DNA of 64,000 nucleotides, taken from NCBI GenBank assembly GCA_009767595.1, contig VSDK01027748.1:389012-453011 (forward strand), written 5' to 3'. This document shows, piece by piece, positions 22,900 to 35,191 of this stretch. This DNA is from Symbiodinium kawagutii (lineage: Eukaryota > Sar > Dinophyceae > Suessiales > Symbiodiniaceae). Each line of letters starts with the position of its first letter. The first letter of the stretch is position 1. A program made the translations under genes and the position numbers. The notes under the pieces were generated by a model. That model had not been told where the DNA came from, searched no databases, and saw nothing but the letters and a program-made list of their open reading frames with translations.

Positions 22900-23060
22900 T
22901 AAAACCAACAATCCAGCATCCATGGATGCTGGGTCCATCTTCCGTTTCCCAAGACCTGGAAACCATCCATGCCTTGACCCAGCGTTAAAACATTGCCATC
23001 CAAGCCGCTGGTTGGGCAACAGCAACACCAGGACTTCCTGCTCCTGACATCGTTAAAGGG
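22900..23060 (-). CDS. Candidate exon with a Cys cluster
   Basis: The frame reads RSRKSWCCCCPTSGLDGNVL, then GMDGFQVLGNGRW, to TAA, with about 62% G/C third positions. A run of four Cys could be a palmitoylation site. The plus strand over the same bases is equally open. Confidence 0.3.
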
Positions 23061-23634
23061 CTGAGGTTGGTCGCAATGATGGTAGTAATGATGGCAGAAA
23101 TGGCAGAGATGATGGTACTGATGATGGGTGAATTTCGATCTTAGTAGGCATTCACTATGGTTGACCCATGGTAGTAAATGGTTGTCGAACGATTGATGGT
23201 TCGCCATGATCAGCCATTGTTAATGGTTGGCTGTGGCGAGCGGTGAATGGCTTGCAAGCTTGGGTGTATCACTTAGCATCACAGCGATTTTGGTCAACAA
23301 AGAGCAGAAACACCTATTGAGTACAAGTCCTACAGGCATGTATCAATATTATTTTGTGTGTGTGTGTTTCTGGGTTGACGATTCTGAGCCATAATAGTTT
23401 TTGGATGTTTTTGGTGATTGCCCCAACGGAGGGCTCATTAGTATGGTGGTTGCAAAACATGTCGAACGGATGATTGTTTCACCGGTGGTGCCATGCAGTG
23501 CCCACTACTCATAAGAGTTGCTTTGTTAATCATGAGTTGACGACATCGAGGGGACAGCCCCAACACTGCTCAACTTGGCTAAATCATCTTGAATCTGATC
23601 AGCCCATGAGAACACTTGTGTAAAAGCAACCAAC

Positions 23635-23747
23635 CTGCAAATCCGTGTCCTTCAACTTTGATTCGTAGGTCAAACACACCACGCGCTTCTTCAGATGCTC
23701 CGCAGACAAAGGCTCAGCCAACGAGTGTGAGTTGATGACGGATGACA
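23635..23747 (-). CDS. Internal exon, unknown function
   Basis: The exon is bounded by GCGAAAGCAG| and TTGCAG|GTTGGT, 113 bp, with 69% G/C third positions. The peptide (SLAEPLSAEHLKKRVVCLTY, then ESKLKDTDLQ) is a confident-looking amphipathic helix region. The flanking AT microsatellite (23757-23779) lies in the upstream intron. Confidence 0.55.
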
Positions 23748-24739
23748 CTGCTTTCGCATATATATATATATATATATAATTGAGAATGTTGAACCCAAGA
23801 CATCTAATTTGATGATTCATGATGGCAATAGATGGCAATCGTGTCAGTAAGAGTGTTGAAACCAACATGCACCATATGGCAATCGGAAGCAGGAGCGAAC
23901 CTGCACACCTCCACTCTTATTCAAAGCAAGTCTAAGAGCAAAGTGATACTAGTTTAATGACACATGTGATATCAATTGTTTTTTCCTCAGCAACCTATGC
24001 CTATGCAAATACGTGTAGGATAATATAGGTCTTAGAGACTTTGCGCTTCAGCTCAGTTCAGCACGTGTGGCGGCGGCAACTTCAAAAGTTTTGCAAAAGG
24101 TGTGTTCAGCACATCCTGCTATGCAAAGCTGTTTGATGATGTTTCCTCTGTGCTACACTTTTGAAAACAAAATGCTTGTGGCTTTCTTGTTTTCTCGATT
24201 GTGTGGTGGACCAATGTAGCATTCAGTGCATTACGAAGCAGTGGTTGGCTGATCCAGCACTTGCAGAAAAAATGCCACAGCTACAAAACCTGCAAGCTTT
24301 AAACTCAAGCAAGATACCTTGCCAATGCACATATGTATATGATTATATGATCCCATACGGTACGTGGTTTCCCAATCCAAACAATGAACATAACTTCCGG
24401 TGGTTTGCAATGAGCTATCCATCCATGGCTAAATGAGTCGCTTCCATGCGTACTGATGGCACTGTGCCCTGTCCTTCTTGACTTCTATCACTTGCTCCAA
24501 TCTGACGGCGTTGCCGCAGGGTGCCGCAGGGTGCCACCGGCAGGTATTATCAGGGCTGATGGAAAAAATCTGGGGGAGATGTATGTCGTGGGTACAAGTG
24601 GAACAATTCATGGCCACCGCAAATATGATTGCATTTGTGCCGAACAAAACCCACCATTTTCTTGACTCAATAGATTTCACTATTTCATAGCTTCTTTGAA
24701 CAAAAAATCATTTGAAAACATTTTTGACCGTGAAGATAT

Positions 24740-24994
24740 GTGGCGAACTGTGGAGATAGCTTCCACCAATGGATTTCCTCCAAGTCACTCGAGCTCAATG
24801 GGCAGCTCGCCCTCGATATTCACGGAAAAATGTCGCAGGGCCTGGGTCACAAGCATCGGAGCCACGGCATGACAGCACCCATGGTCCCAACGGTTCAAGG
24901 GCTGAGAAGGAGTCCTTTAGATGCCCTAGTCTCTGTATACAAAAATAGAAGGGCTCGAAATTCACGAAAGATCACACCCCGTCTCTGTAGACTT
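24740..24994 (+). CDS. Candidate exon
   Basis: The frame holds SLELNGQLALDIHGKMSQGL and then PTVQGLRRSPLDALVSVYKN. About 57% of third positions are G/C. It ends in TGA, or earlier at a possible donor GTCTCT|GTATAC. No family was recognised. Confidence 0.4.
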
Positions 24995-25080
24995 TGACAA
25001 ATAGGTCCTGTAGTTCTTTGCTTTCGAGAACTGACATTTACCAAACCTACAGTGACCATTTTTAGGTCCTAGTTGTCTGA

Positions 25081-25136
25081 TTATCCCCTACTAAACAACT
25101 GTAGGTAGTAATTTGTTACCTTAGTAGGGGATAATA
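25081..25136. repeat. Perfect 15-bp inverted repeat (hairpin)
   Basis: ATTATCCCCTACTAA at 25081-25095 is the exact reverse complement of 25122-25136, with a 26-bp loop. Related CCCCTAC(G/C/T)AAAC motifs recur at about 25186 and 25314. It may be a tiny MITE or a structured intron segment. Confidence 0.85.
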
Positions 25137-25320
25137 ACGGACCATTAACTCAGCAGGCAACCGCTGTTCTTGGTGATTTATTATTAACCCCTACGAAACA
25201 TTTCTATAATATAAACCATTCTTGTTGGTAGTTATTTCACTATGATATATTATACTATCTATGTATACAATTACACCATCATGTTGGTATTTATTTCTAT
25301 AATTTGTTCTCATCCCCTAC

Positions 25321-25424
25321 CAAACCACCATTTCAAGGCCTTGAACCGCACGCCTGTCAACACCCTGCCCACCTTATCGAAGGTGTAGACGCAGTTCTTT
25401 GGCGCCCCGCCCATGGTTAGCCAC
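25321..25424 (-). CDS. Internal exon, unknown function
   Basis: The exon begins at GGACTCAG|G and leaves at TTTG|GTAGGG. Nearly 90% of third positions are G or C, the strongest codon bias in the window. The peptide is MGGAPKNCVYTFDKVGRVLT and then GVRFKALKWW, a compact basic/aromatic segment. I do not recognise the family. The surrounding intron carries the 15-bp inverted repeat at 25081-25136. Confidence 0.6.
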
Positions 25425-26133
25425 CTGAGTCCATGGCCATAGCCCAGTGGTTGGTGCGGTGAGTCATGGGTACCATGGATTCAGGTACCATGGTTGGTCA
25501 GTAGGGCTGAGGATTGTTGATCAGTGGATCACTAAGGTTAATCGCAAAGGTGCCATGATAAGTCTTGTTGATATTAATGAAGCTTAATCGTTAAGGCTTG
25601 ACAAGGATTCGATTGTCATACTGGTTTTAAGGATCTTATTGCTTATGAGTCATGTGGTATCCATGGTTCAATCATTAAGGTACTGAAAAAAGTACCAGGG
25701 ACATGGACATGGGATTGACAACTACGATGATTCTACTCTTAGCTGTTCACGGATACGTATTGTCACAATGGTTGACAACAATCTACTTGTATCTACACAT
25801 GAGCGAGCGGCAAAACCTCAATTTAAAATTGTGGAATATCTCAATTGTTATCGTTTTTGGGAGTTCACTATATCGTTTCCCAGTGTTTTGTTACGTTATC
25901 GTTTTTGGGAGTTCACTATATCATACTATATCGTTTTACGGGTCCCGGAGCCATTTCTGAAGATATTCCAGCCGAAGACTAAAGTTAACTACGGAGAGTT
26001 TAGCCTTTCTCTCACATATCTTCTGTTCACCATGGCCCCACAGGAGGGTCTTTGGCGGCCACCAGTTCTGGGATAAAAACTTTCAAGGGATAGAACTGGA
26101 TACCCCGGCTCCACCAGCGAGCTAGAAAGCTGT

Positions 26134-26361
26134 CTAAAGGATGCTGAATGCTACGGTAAAATATGTGGTCAGCATTGCCGGTGCCCATCCACACAGGATG
26201 CGCTGGGTTTCACACTGGCAACTCAATCCTTTCACCGCCAACTTTGCAAACTCCCTGACCATGTCCTCGAAGACCAAAGCTGACGAACGAGCACTTGAAA
26301 ATTTGGAATCTGAATTGTTGTTGAAAGGAAACTGAGCCTGAAAAAGAGCTGAATTTTTCAT
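26134..26361 (-). CDS. Candidate 3' exon or small ORF
   Basis: From an ATG at 26361 the frame reads 75 codons to TAG (SALVFEDMVREFAKLAVKGL, then a hydrophobic AMLTTYFTVAFSIL end that could be membrane-inserted). The plus strand (26141-26335) is also open. The minus frame has the better hydrophobic pattern. Confidence 0.4.
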   Translation of the reverse strand: MKNSALFQAQFPFNNNSDSKFSSARSSALVFEDMVREFAKLAVKGLSCQCETQRILCGWAPAMLTTYFTVAFSIL

Positions 26362-26447
26362 CCTTCATTTTCTTCCGACAGTTGCAAAATCCATGAAGTA
26401 TCATCTGAATTTGGTGGACAAGTGCTAGCTATCTTCAAGGCCCGGAC

Positions 26448-26681
26448 ATGCATCCTCTCTCGTTCAGACTGCTGCTCCTGGCTCTCGGCACAGACAACCC
26501 CATCACATCGCCGAGGGCACATGGTACCAGTTCACCTCTGGCACCTCCCCCCAAAAGGCTGAACTTTCAAAAACGACAAGAACAAAAATCTGAATGTTCC
26601 TCTACTTTCAAGAAAGTTCACATCCAAAGTCAAATCCTGTGGGAACAACGAACAGCCATGAAATTTTCCTCTCAACAGTGA
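26448..26681 (+). CDS. Candidate 5' exon with signal-peptide-like start
   Basis: The ATG is followed by PLSFRLLLLALG, a short hydrophobic leader, then a Ser/Pro region and a Lys/Gln-rich one. The first 38 codons have 71% G/C third positions. The following frame (26690-26840, QASADNGRLGITGRLSGRAS) may be a later part of the same gene. Function unknown. Confidence 0.4.
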   Translation: MHPLSFRLLLLALGTDNPITSPRAHGTSSPLAPPPKRLNFQKRQEQKSECSSTFKKVHIQSQILWEQRTAMKFSSQQ

Positions 26682-28031
26682 CCCGCTCTGGACAGGCCAC
26701 CCCCTGCACTGCCCAACAGGCCTCCGCTGACAATGGGCGTCTTGGCATTACAGGACGCCTCAGCGGCAGAGCATCGACAGATCGCTTGCACCAAAAAGTC
26801 GCTGTACACATCATCTGTATCAATCTGTACCATTCTGCATGTGCTTGTGATAGCGATGAGAATGCTAGACCTTTGCACGTATGTCCAACTACAAGAGTGA
26901 GGAGAATCTTAGACCTTCAGTAGTTCAGGGTATCACAAAATGGTAGAATATGAGAGACATGCAAAATTGCCTCCGCTCTGCTTCCTCTTCCTGTAATTCA
27001 TTTGCATCAGTGTACTGGAACACGACTCAGATCGACTCAACCAAGTTTTAAAAACTGCGCCTGCATCTGCCTTGGGCGCCGAAGCCAATCTCTTGCGTTC
27101 TTACTGATCAGTTCCTGCCCTCTTGGATCCGGGCGAACTCATTTGAGAGGACATAGCCTCAAAAAGGATTATAAATCTGGGATTCTCCAAGGCAGATCTC
27201 TATCATTCGTATCTTTGGGACATTGTCTCTTACCAGTAGCCAGTTGTGAGACCATCACTGGTTCTTCCGTGGGATCGATATGAAGGAAGTGAAACATCAT
27301 AGTCATGTTCACTTGGGGGACCGCGAGCAAATCGTTCCACAATATGTGGCACTCGCCTTCAATTCTGTGCAGGGCTAGCTACTTCGTATTTTGCAGCTTC
27401 AGAAATGTGACAGCTCATGGCGCAAAACTTAAATCGATTCCTTCCCATGTGTTGAATTGTACAATTTGAGCACATCTCAAACAGCCATGCCTGCGAGCGC
27501 GAAGATAGCAGTTCTGGGCCTAACAATGGGGCTGAAAGAAAAACTTCTTTGTGACGTTGCATTGAACAACTAAAACATCAAAACAATAAGCGCTGCTACC
27601 CAGTGAATCCAATTCCACATCTAAGCGTGGTGTTGATGGGGAATCTTAGGAGGAAATCGCAGGTTTGTTCGAACATTTTCTAACATTGGGAGTTGAAAAA
27701 GGCAAGTCGCATGGAGGAATGTCGTTGCGCATTAGGAGTGAGAAACAGAGAGGTTGAGGAAGGTGATTTGCAGCGGTAGAGGAGCTACGTTAAGCATCGG
27801 GATGTCTAGCAAACGGGTTGGTTCCTGCAGATTTTGATCTACAGCCAGGTAATACTCCTTTCTCACAAGTTTCCAAAAGATTGAAGAAACGAATGCAGAA
27901 ATAGCTCGCTAATGTCATAAGATTGAAGTTCATAGCTCCATTCTGAATCTCTATGGCCTTTCTTTGTCTCATGAAAGTCACAGCCCTCTGCAAATGCGGT
28001 TCCTTCCGAATGCAATTATTGTTCACCACGT

Positions 28032-28280
28032 TTGAAAGGAGCTCGGATGCCAGTTTTATCCTCGTCCAACGTTCAAAGGCAAGCCATCGACTCTTGGTCC
28101 AGGTTGTGCCCCAACGATCTGTGCAGCATGATCATCATAGAACATGGTCCCCTGATCCTGCTGTCCACCCCTTCCGACTTCCCATGCGCATTTTCGGCAG
28201 CACTTTTGTTACTGATGGTGGTTTCCAACTGGCCGGTCAAACCAAACATGATGATCAGTCAGATCAGTCAAGACTGCTGA
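28032..28280. other. Coding-like segment, strand ambiguous
   Basis: On the plus strand the frame from 28032 has 65% G/C third positions and a hydrophobic stretch (CAFSAALLLLMVV). On the minus strand a frame reads MFGLTGQLETTISNKSAAEN and then GKSEGVDSRIRGPCSMM with 66%. One of them is probably a real exon, but sequence alone does not tell which. Confidence 0.45.
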
Positions 28281-28938
28281 ATGAGAAACTGATGGTCATG
28301 GCCAGTTGCGTTGGATAGCTCCAGGTTTCATTGATTTTCACTTAGCCAAGCTGTGAATCGCACCAGCTGTAACAGTTGCCAGTTATGTAGTACTAGGGGT
28401 GACTTGGAGGACTGTGACTTCACAAGCGACTGTGATTTAGATCCGGCTGGATCCTAATGAACGCGCGCGTGCGCTTGCATAGAAATGTGTGTCACCAAGT
28501 CACCGCTAGGTCAAAAAGTTTTTCACCTTTTGGCGACATCCGCTAAAAAGGCGGAAATGCTGACTGACCTCATGCCAGTGCTTAGAGGCTCAGTGCAAAT
28601 TGTGGCCCTTCTTTCAATCTTTGACAGTTTCGGGAACAAGAGACCATGCAAGATTTTCGCATGCTTCATGGGACCCCAATGACTTACAATGACTTGCAAT
28701 CATCCTGCACATCCGCAAGCAAACTCCTGGTCAAACACCAACAGCTGGTGCAGTTCATATTTCAATATGTTTTAGCTAAATGTCGTTGTCGACGAATGCT
28801 TAAACAGGTCAATCAATATGTCACACACTGCTGGTTCAATATCTTAAGTGGTTGCTCATCTCCAACCAACAGTCGATATAGTGAACTTTCAATCTGGTTC
28901 CTGATTGTCCCTTCTTGGACTGTGAAGTTTCCCAACAG

Positions 28939-29053
28939 CTTCCGCCAGCTTTGTCATGAGGTCAGACAACAGCTGGCCCGCGCCAGCATGGCAGTCTCCC
29001 CAGCTTCGCTGGGCAGTGCAGCCAACGATGTTGAAGCGTTCAGGATTGGAAGA
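28939..29053 (+). CDS. Candidate internal exon
   Basis: The 115-bp segment is bounded by TTTCCCAACAG| and GGAAGA|GTAAGA, and encodes FRQLCHEVRQQLARASMAVS and then PASLGSAANDVEAF. Third positions are G/C-biased. It sits inside a 192-codon open frame (28646-29224) whose outer parts look non-coding. Confidence 0.45.
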
Positions 29054-30302
29054 GTAAGAATTGAAATGTTGCCATCTTTGCTGTCTTCGTACTTGTGCAT
29101 TTTTTCGCATATAGTGAGCAAATCAAATTCAGGGAAGAAACTATTTGTGTTTGGTCAAGAGCAAGTCCATCGCAGAGGCGTTTACATTCTGTGTGGAGTC
29201 ATGAGACCTCACGAACATAGATGAAGGAAGTGTGAAGGACATGAAGAGTGTGAAGTCAGCAAGGAGATGATCTTGGATCTTGATTCTTAAAGCATGGATT
29301 GACCATCAGTTTAAGCACTTCTTAACTCCAATGAACCACGATTGGTTGACCTCTTAACCACTTAACCAGCAGTAGTTAACCACTAATTCACCACCTAACC
29401 ATGGCTAAGTCATCAGTTTAGCATTACCAACTCAGCCAGCACGGCTACCCCTTGAGGGAAATGGTGCCGAGAGCATCAAATGCCAATGGCAAAGAGAGTT
29501 CCCACTACTGCAAAGCTGCCCAACACGGTTGCACCCGCGCAAGCAAGTCCTTGGTGTGGGGGAGATGCCCCGTCATGGCGAGGTAGAGATATCTAAATAT
29601 AGATTGATGGCTGTACTATCAGATACTCTCAAACATTACATTCGCGCATGCACATGCACACCTATTTACATGTACTCAGAAATCTTGTCAAATATCTATC
29701 CGACAGAGCTAAATACCTGGCCCCAGAACACTAATCATTAAACATCAAGAGGACAAGGGGGTCAATTGTGACGAGCAATCTTGTGAAAGAAGTCTTAGCT
29801 GCATAAAACATTGTGCACCACAAGCAATGTGTGCAGCGGTCATGGTTTATTGTTGTCCAACTACTATGAATGCATTCCTTGTACAGTACTCCTTGCGATG
29901 AAACCCTAGTACACGACGAACTTATAGGTATTGATGACTAGTGATAGTGTTGTTCTATTCCCATTTATATCAATGTTGACATCAACCAACCGCAATGTTC
30001 TTAGTGTTATATTCCCATTAAATTAATAGTGATTCACGTCTATGTTGTTGATACAGTCATTGCGTATATCACAACCACATTGCTTGATGATCAGCCCCAG
30101 ACCCCCAGAAATTCCTGGCTCCAGCCATGTTTCCTATAAATTGCAGACGCTTCGGAGTGCACCTTTGCCTGGGCAGAGATCGCAGGGTGGCAGTGGATAA
30201 CTGTGCAGCATGTCATGGTCATAACAGTCTGTGCACCAAGTCTGTGCAGTGCTCCACTCTGGTTCAATTTGCAAAAAGAAAAACCATGGACTTTCAGAAC
30301 CT

Positions 30303-30520
30303 TCAGTGAGATTGCACCATTGGAAGCATTGGGAAGCAACCAACGGCAATGCCAAACTGCCGCAAGATCGAAATGCAGGGTGGGTCGTCGGGTGGTCGCT
30401 TGGTGGTTCCCCAGGGTCCGCGCTTGTTGAATCTCTCCGTCTCCGCTTCCAACAGGAGATCGATAAGACGAGCTTTGGGATTCCTAGGGCACGGCCGCGT
30501 GTCGTTGGCATAAGTTGCTA
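30303..30520 (-). CDS. Exon, unknown function
   Basis: A strong acceptor (TTTACTGATTCCCAG|TA) precedes 71 in-phase codons ending in TGA, with about 60% G/C third positions. The peptide (NPKARLIDLLLEAETERFNK, then RGPWGTTKRPPDDPPCISIL) is clearly protein-like with a helical then Pro-rich segment. A donor at GCC|GTTGGT would make it internal. Other frames here are open but poorer. Confidence 0.55.
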
Positions 30521-31555
30521 CTGGGAATCAGTAAATCCCAATCTTAATCAATGAATGATCACTACTAACAACACTATTAACCATCCACATTAGTGTTATA
30601 ATCATCAACCAATGTTATAAATATCATCCACACTATTAAACACTATCATCAACCAATGTTATAAATATCGTCCACACTATTAACCATCCACATCAGGAAC
30701 ATTCGTCACTATATTAACACTCAATGATTGTACTATAATGGGAACCATCAATCATCATTAATCAGCAACATTGGGAACGTCGGTCAACATTTACTATTAA
30801 TGCTGAAGATGATTACTTGATATTACTTGGTACAAGTACTAGCAACACTGGCGAATAATAATTGATGATAGTTGATAACGATTCACTGTGTTCACTTATG
30901 CTTCCAAATGATTATGAGCCGGGTAATGAAAATCAATCGATTGCCAGCCAATATGACCATGGATCAATACCAAAGATCGCAAAAAACATCAAAAAACGGA
31001 TGGACATCCCGACGAAGGTACCTACTCTGCTCGTGTTTGGGGCGTTCATGGCCAGGGTAAACGAGGGATCAAAGAATATGAAAAAAGTCAATTATGTAGA
31101 GATGTGTAGTTTGTAGATGTATAAAGAGGGATCAAAGATCAAAAAGGAAACCTACGTGAGACCCCCAATTGCCGTGAAACTTGCAACCTTAAATCAAGGT
31201 TCCTTTTTCCTCAAGGTTCCTTCTTCCCTGGAACGGTGGTGGAATTCAAGGTTGGAAGATTCTTGGAAGCGTCACCAATCCTCCAAGGCACCCAGAGGCA
31301 TCGATACCCAATTTCAGCAGCCGATGAAGGAGTCTCTCCTGACCAGTTGCCAAACATTTCATGACTCTAAGAAGTTTGGGCATCCGGTAGTATCCAAAAA
31401 TGTCCGAACTTGCGTCTACCAAGTAGACCCACTTTGTCCAACTAGAGCAGCAAGGTCTTTTTGTCTTCTTTGGGCAACTGGTCGACAATTTGATTAGGCT
31501 GTACAAAACATGTGCTGGCTGTCTTCAGCATACAATGATGTACAACGTTTGACCT

Positions 31556-31803
31556 TCACGAGACCCTTTCAATAAGGCAAGAAGCTGCTAATACTAATAC
31601 TGTTGGTTTGTTTGTTAAACTCGGACTCGTGGTGATGCAACACGTCTGGAAACATGCGATCTGTTGAGATTGATCATCACATCCCACAGGATTGCAATCT
31701 CCATCTAGAGTCATCTGCAATCTGCATCGAAAGTCATCCCACGGATTGAGAACCCTCAACATCCTCAACGGATTTCCATCTGCGTCCTCATCCCAAGTGC
31801 TCC
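31556..31803 (-). CDS. Candidate exon
   Basis: After CCAGTGCAG|GAA the frame reads EWSTWDEDADGNPLRMLRVL and then NPWDDFRCRLQMTLDGDC. The DEDADGN run recalls a calcium-binding loop but lacks the usual hydrophobic and Glu positions of an EF-hand. A second minus frame (31506-31246, MPKLLRVMKCLATGQERLLH) may be the next exon. Confidence 0.4.
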
Positions 31804-32616
31804 ATTCCTGCACTGGCCAGGTTGATGAGTTGCAGCATCTCTTAAGGGATTTGGTTCTCAGGATACAACGGTTGGTTACTCCGAGAAAGATGCTGCATCT
31901 TGCAACTCAGCTCGCCCAGCCGTTAGATATGCAGCCCATGTTTGTGTAGTTCACTTGCGTTATACGTACGTGTTCATGTAATTTTGTGTAATCAGTCGTG
32001 TGTGTGTGTCTATGAAAATAACATCCAAGCAAGTAGGTATTATGAGCATGTATTCTGGTCATGAATGCATGATACATGATGTGCGTGTCTACATATCACA
32101 TGTGTACAATATAAATAACTTCATCGATAATCACAACAAGATAAACAATGATGTCTAATCTCTGCCTCAATCAATCACCTTGCCTGATCTCACACCTCTT
32201 CCAGGCCAATGGTGAACGTGGTGTGGTTGCTGTTTGTACACCTGAAACCCAGTGCCAGTGCCGTCTTCCGCCTCGACCCATTTTTTCCGCTTTTCCATCA
32301 GGCGATCTCCGCGGGTGGTGTCCCCGATGCCATCGCCCTGGCTGAACTGCTGAATGGGGCTGTTCTTTGCGCGAACCCGCGGTGTTCCCACTGAGGATTG
32401 CCTTTCTTGGTGCCGTTGGGGGAGAACACTGTGTGTAATGTCGGACGAGGGCATGTCATTCAATGGCGACAAATACTATATTGGCATAGAACTGGTGACT
32501 AACAACGTCGTGTCGTCCAGCAAGCACAAACTACAATTGCTGGTGATACGTTTGAAATGGTCAAAGATTGAATTCAATTCCAAAAATCCCACCAATAATG
32601 ATTTTGGTTGCTATAT

Positions 32617-32712
32617 AAATATATATATATATATATATATTTGTTTGTTTGTTTATCTATTTGGTTATTTATTTATATATTATTTATTTATTTATTCATT
32701 TATCTACTTATT
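32617..32712. repeat. (AT)n followed by TTTA/TTTG-rich tract
   Basis: About 12 AT units are followed by ~70 bp of TTTA/TTTG-type repeats. Confidence 0.9.
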
Positions 32713-32859
32713 CATATATGCCATATCTGTTCATTGGTAAGGACAGGGACTTCATCTTGATTTCTCCCACACAACGATGACGGGTACATCTGTCCAACTT
32801 CTACAGGAAGCACGACCGCACAAAAACAAATCCATTCGGTGCAGGTTTTGCACAGGGAA

Positions 32860-33520
32860 CCAATGTCAGATCATATTCAAACGATGTCTTTGTCCAAAAG
32901 ATCTGCTGTTGGCCTCGCCGTGGTCAACTCTGGGCATCCAAACGAATCTGGCCATCACTGGCTGTTTCTTCTTTTCTACTACTGGCCTTGGCACATGGAG
33001 CTCCTCAAAAACTGAATCCGCAAATGACAAATGATGCGCAAGGCTTTTGATCGCTCGGGAGAAATCATGCTGTCTGTACTCTGTACAGCTAGGATCTCTC
33101 CGCGACCACAAAATGATGAAAAGGGCACCGGAAGAATGTGAGGAGCAAAGTCAGTAAGGCCAGGGGAGAAGCAGCACACGAAAAATGCAAATGCTTCATC
33201 CATACAGAGTTTCTTCTTCCGTTACTCACCTTCACCTTCCTCAAGTAGTACAGCAGTGTCAGCACCTCGCAGTCTGAGCACCAGGCGCTATGGGCTCGTC
33301 AATGTGCAAGTACTTCTGGACCTTCACAAGGCGTTGGCTCAGAAACGATGCTGGTGACTGTGCCTCCAATCTCCAACCCAACTTCCTCCATGGTTTCAGT
33401 GCCAAGTCACGAGCAATACCGGCAATCCAAGCACTGATACTCCCATCACATGAGATCAAAACCGACACTCTGTCACGGGAACTGAACGGAATCGGTGATT
33501 TTTGAAGCATCTGACAGCTA
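32860..33520 (-). CDS. Candidate gene fragment, frame interrupted
   Basis: Several protein-like minus-strand segments lie here: VSVLISCDGSISAWIAGIAR (around 33450), AWCSDCEVLTLLYYLRKVK ending at a consensus donor AAG|GTGAGT (around 33230), and SRAIKSLAHHLSFADSVFEE (around 33050). The second is in a different frame from the first with no room for an intron, and its frame meets a TGA upstream. Either a frameshift is present or only some of the segments are coding. Confidence 0.35.
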
Positions 33521-34272
33521 CAATTTGAGAGTGAACTGCGTGGCCTTAGATGAAACCAACTGCCAAGGGGCCCAGCTAACCAGGGCCCTGAAGGTCTGTA
33601 GCTCTTCATTTGGTCCAATGATTAAGAGCTTGAGCTTAATCAAAGACCTGTAGCTCTTAAGCTTCATTGAAGGTTTATTTGGCTTCATTTGGTCCAATGG
33701 CGTGCAGCAGACTCCCCCAAGACAACACAGCTGGAGCCTTCTCAGCTCTGGTGGCTGATGCTGGCAACTTGATTCCTGCAGCTCGAGGTCAACATGTTGG
33801 CGCATCCATTTCCACGGATACCTGTCAATCAAGTAGAGAACTACAATCTGAACTTACATATACATATATGAAAGTTGATAATACTTGAATCCTGAACCTA
33901 CGATTTACATCAACTTACCTACTTAGTCTCAAAGTGGCATGGGAATGCCTGCAATTCTAGCAATTGACCAAATCCCCCACTGTCAGGAGAAGATTCTCCA
34001 CTTCAAGCCAGCCAGGCCCTTTTCAAGGGCTTAGCCAACCATCAAGACTATTGGTCAAACTACAGTATGTCCAAAAACTCATGCAGCCTGAAGATTTAGG
34101 ACATAGTTTATCCAAGATTACTCAATCAATTTGTTGGCCCGTCCTGCACCCTTCAGCTCTTCATCCAACTGTTCGTCAGAGAGCTTTGCTACGCCTTGGA
34201 GAGGCTCTCTCAACATCACATGTGGTTCTACCGACTGCTCTCGTGGGAAATTTGATTGCCATCATCACCTAA

Positions 34273-34682
34273 TATAGTGTATGTATATCTATGTATATAT
34301 ATTATAGATAAGTATATATTTACATATAAATATTTGTATATATGTATATATGTATATATATTATAGATAAGTATATATTTACATATAAATATTTGTATAT
34401 ATGTATATATGTATATATATTATAGATAAGTATATATTTACATATAAATATTTGTATATATGTATATATGTATATATATTATAGATAAGTATATATTTAC
34501 ATATAAATATTTGTATATATGTATATATGTATATATATATTATAGATAAGTATATATTTACATATAAATATTTGTATATATGTATATATGTATATATATT
34601 ATAGATAAGTATATATTTACATATAAATATTTGTATATATGTATATATGTATATATATTATAGATAAGTATATATTTACATA
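34273..34682. repeat. 59-bp AT-rich satellite
   Basis: Seven copies share the landmark ATTATAGATAAG at 34301, 34360, 34419, 34478, 34539, 34598 and 34657. The spacing is 59 bp except for one 61-bp unit. It is not coding: all translations are Tyr/Ile runs. Confidence 0.95.
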
Positions 34683-34812
34683 TAAATATTTGTATATATG
34701 TATATATGTATATATATATATACATATATACATATATACAAATATTTACATATAAATATTTGTATATATGTATATATGTATATATATATATACATATATA
34801 CATATATACAAA
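34683..34812. repeat. Two perfect AT palindromes (66 bp and 54 bp)
   Basis: 34683-34748 is a perfect 66-bp palindrome (center between 34715 and 34716). 34759-34812 is a perfect 54-bp palindrome. They share most of their sequence with the preceding 59-bp satellite units. Confidence 0.95.
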
Positions 34813-35151
34813 ATGAATATATATATATATATATGTATATATGTATATATGTATATATATATATGAATATATATATATATAAAGCTAATATATTTATGTG
34901 GTCAGGTATGCCAACGAAATCTAAGCAAAACTTAGAACCAATCATCAACAGCCTTTGCAGCTCCAATGAAGTTGGCCTTGTTGCCATCATTGCATGGTCG
35001 TCTCCGGGCCTACCACGCCTACCACGCCAACCGCTCGTCTCGAGAGATCTGAGCCATCCCACTTTCTTCCAAGCGTTGCCGCATCTCCTGGGGAATGGAC
35101 GGCCATTGGTTGATTTGGGTGAACAGTTGGTACTATGAGGATTAGAAGCAA

Positions 35152-35153
35152 CC

Positions 35154-35190
<37 letters not shown>

Positions 35191-35191
35191 C
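35152..35191. repeat. (CAA)n microsatellite
   Basis: About 12 CAA triplets. Confidence 0.95.

Noticed and set aside
34558-35155. Tyr/Ile repeat ORFs
   Set aside because: They are translations of the AT satellite and palindromes.
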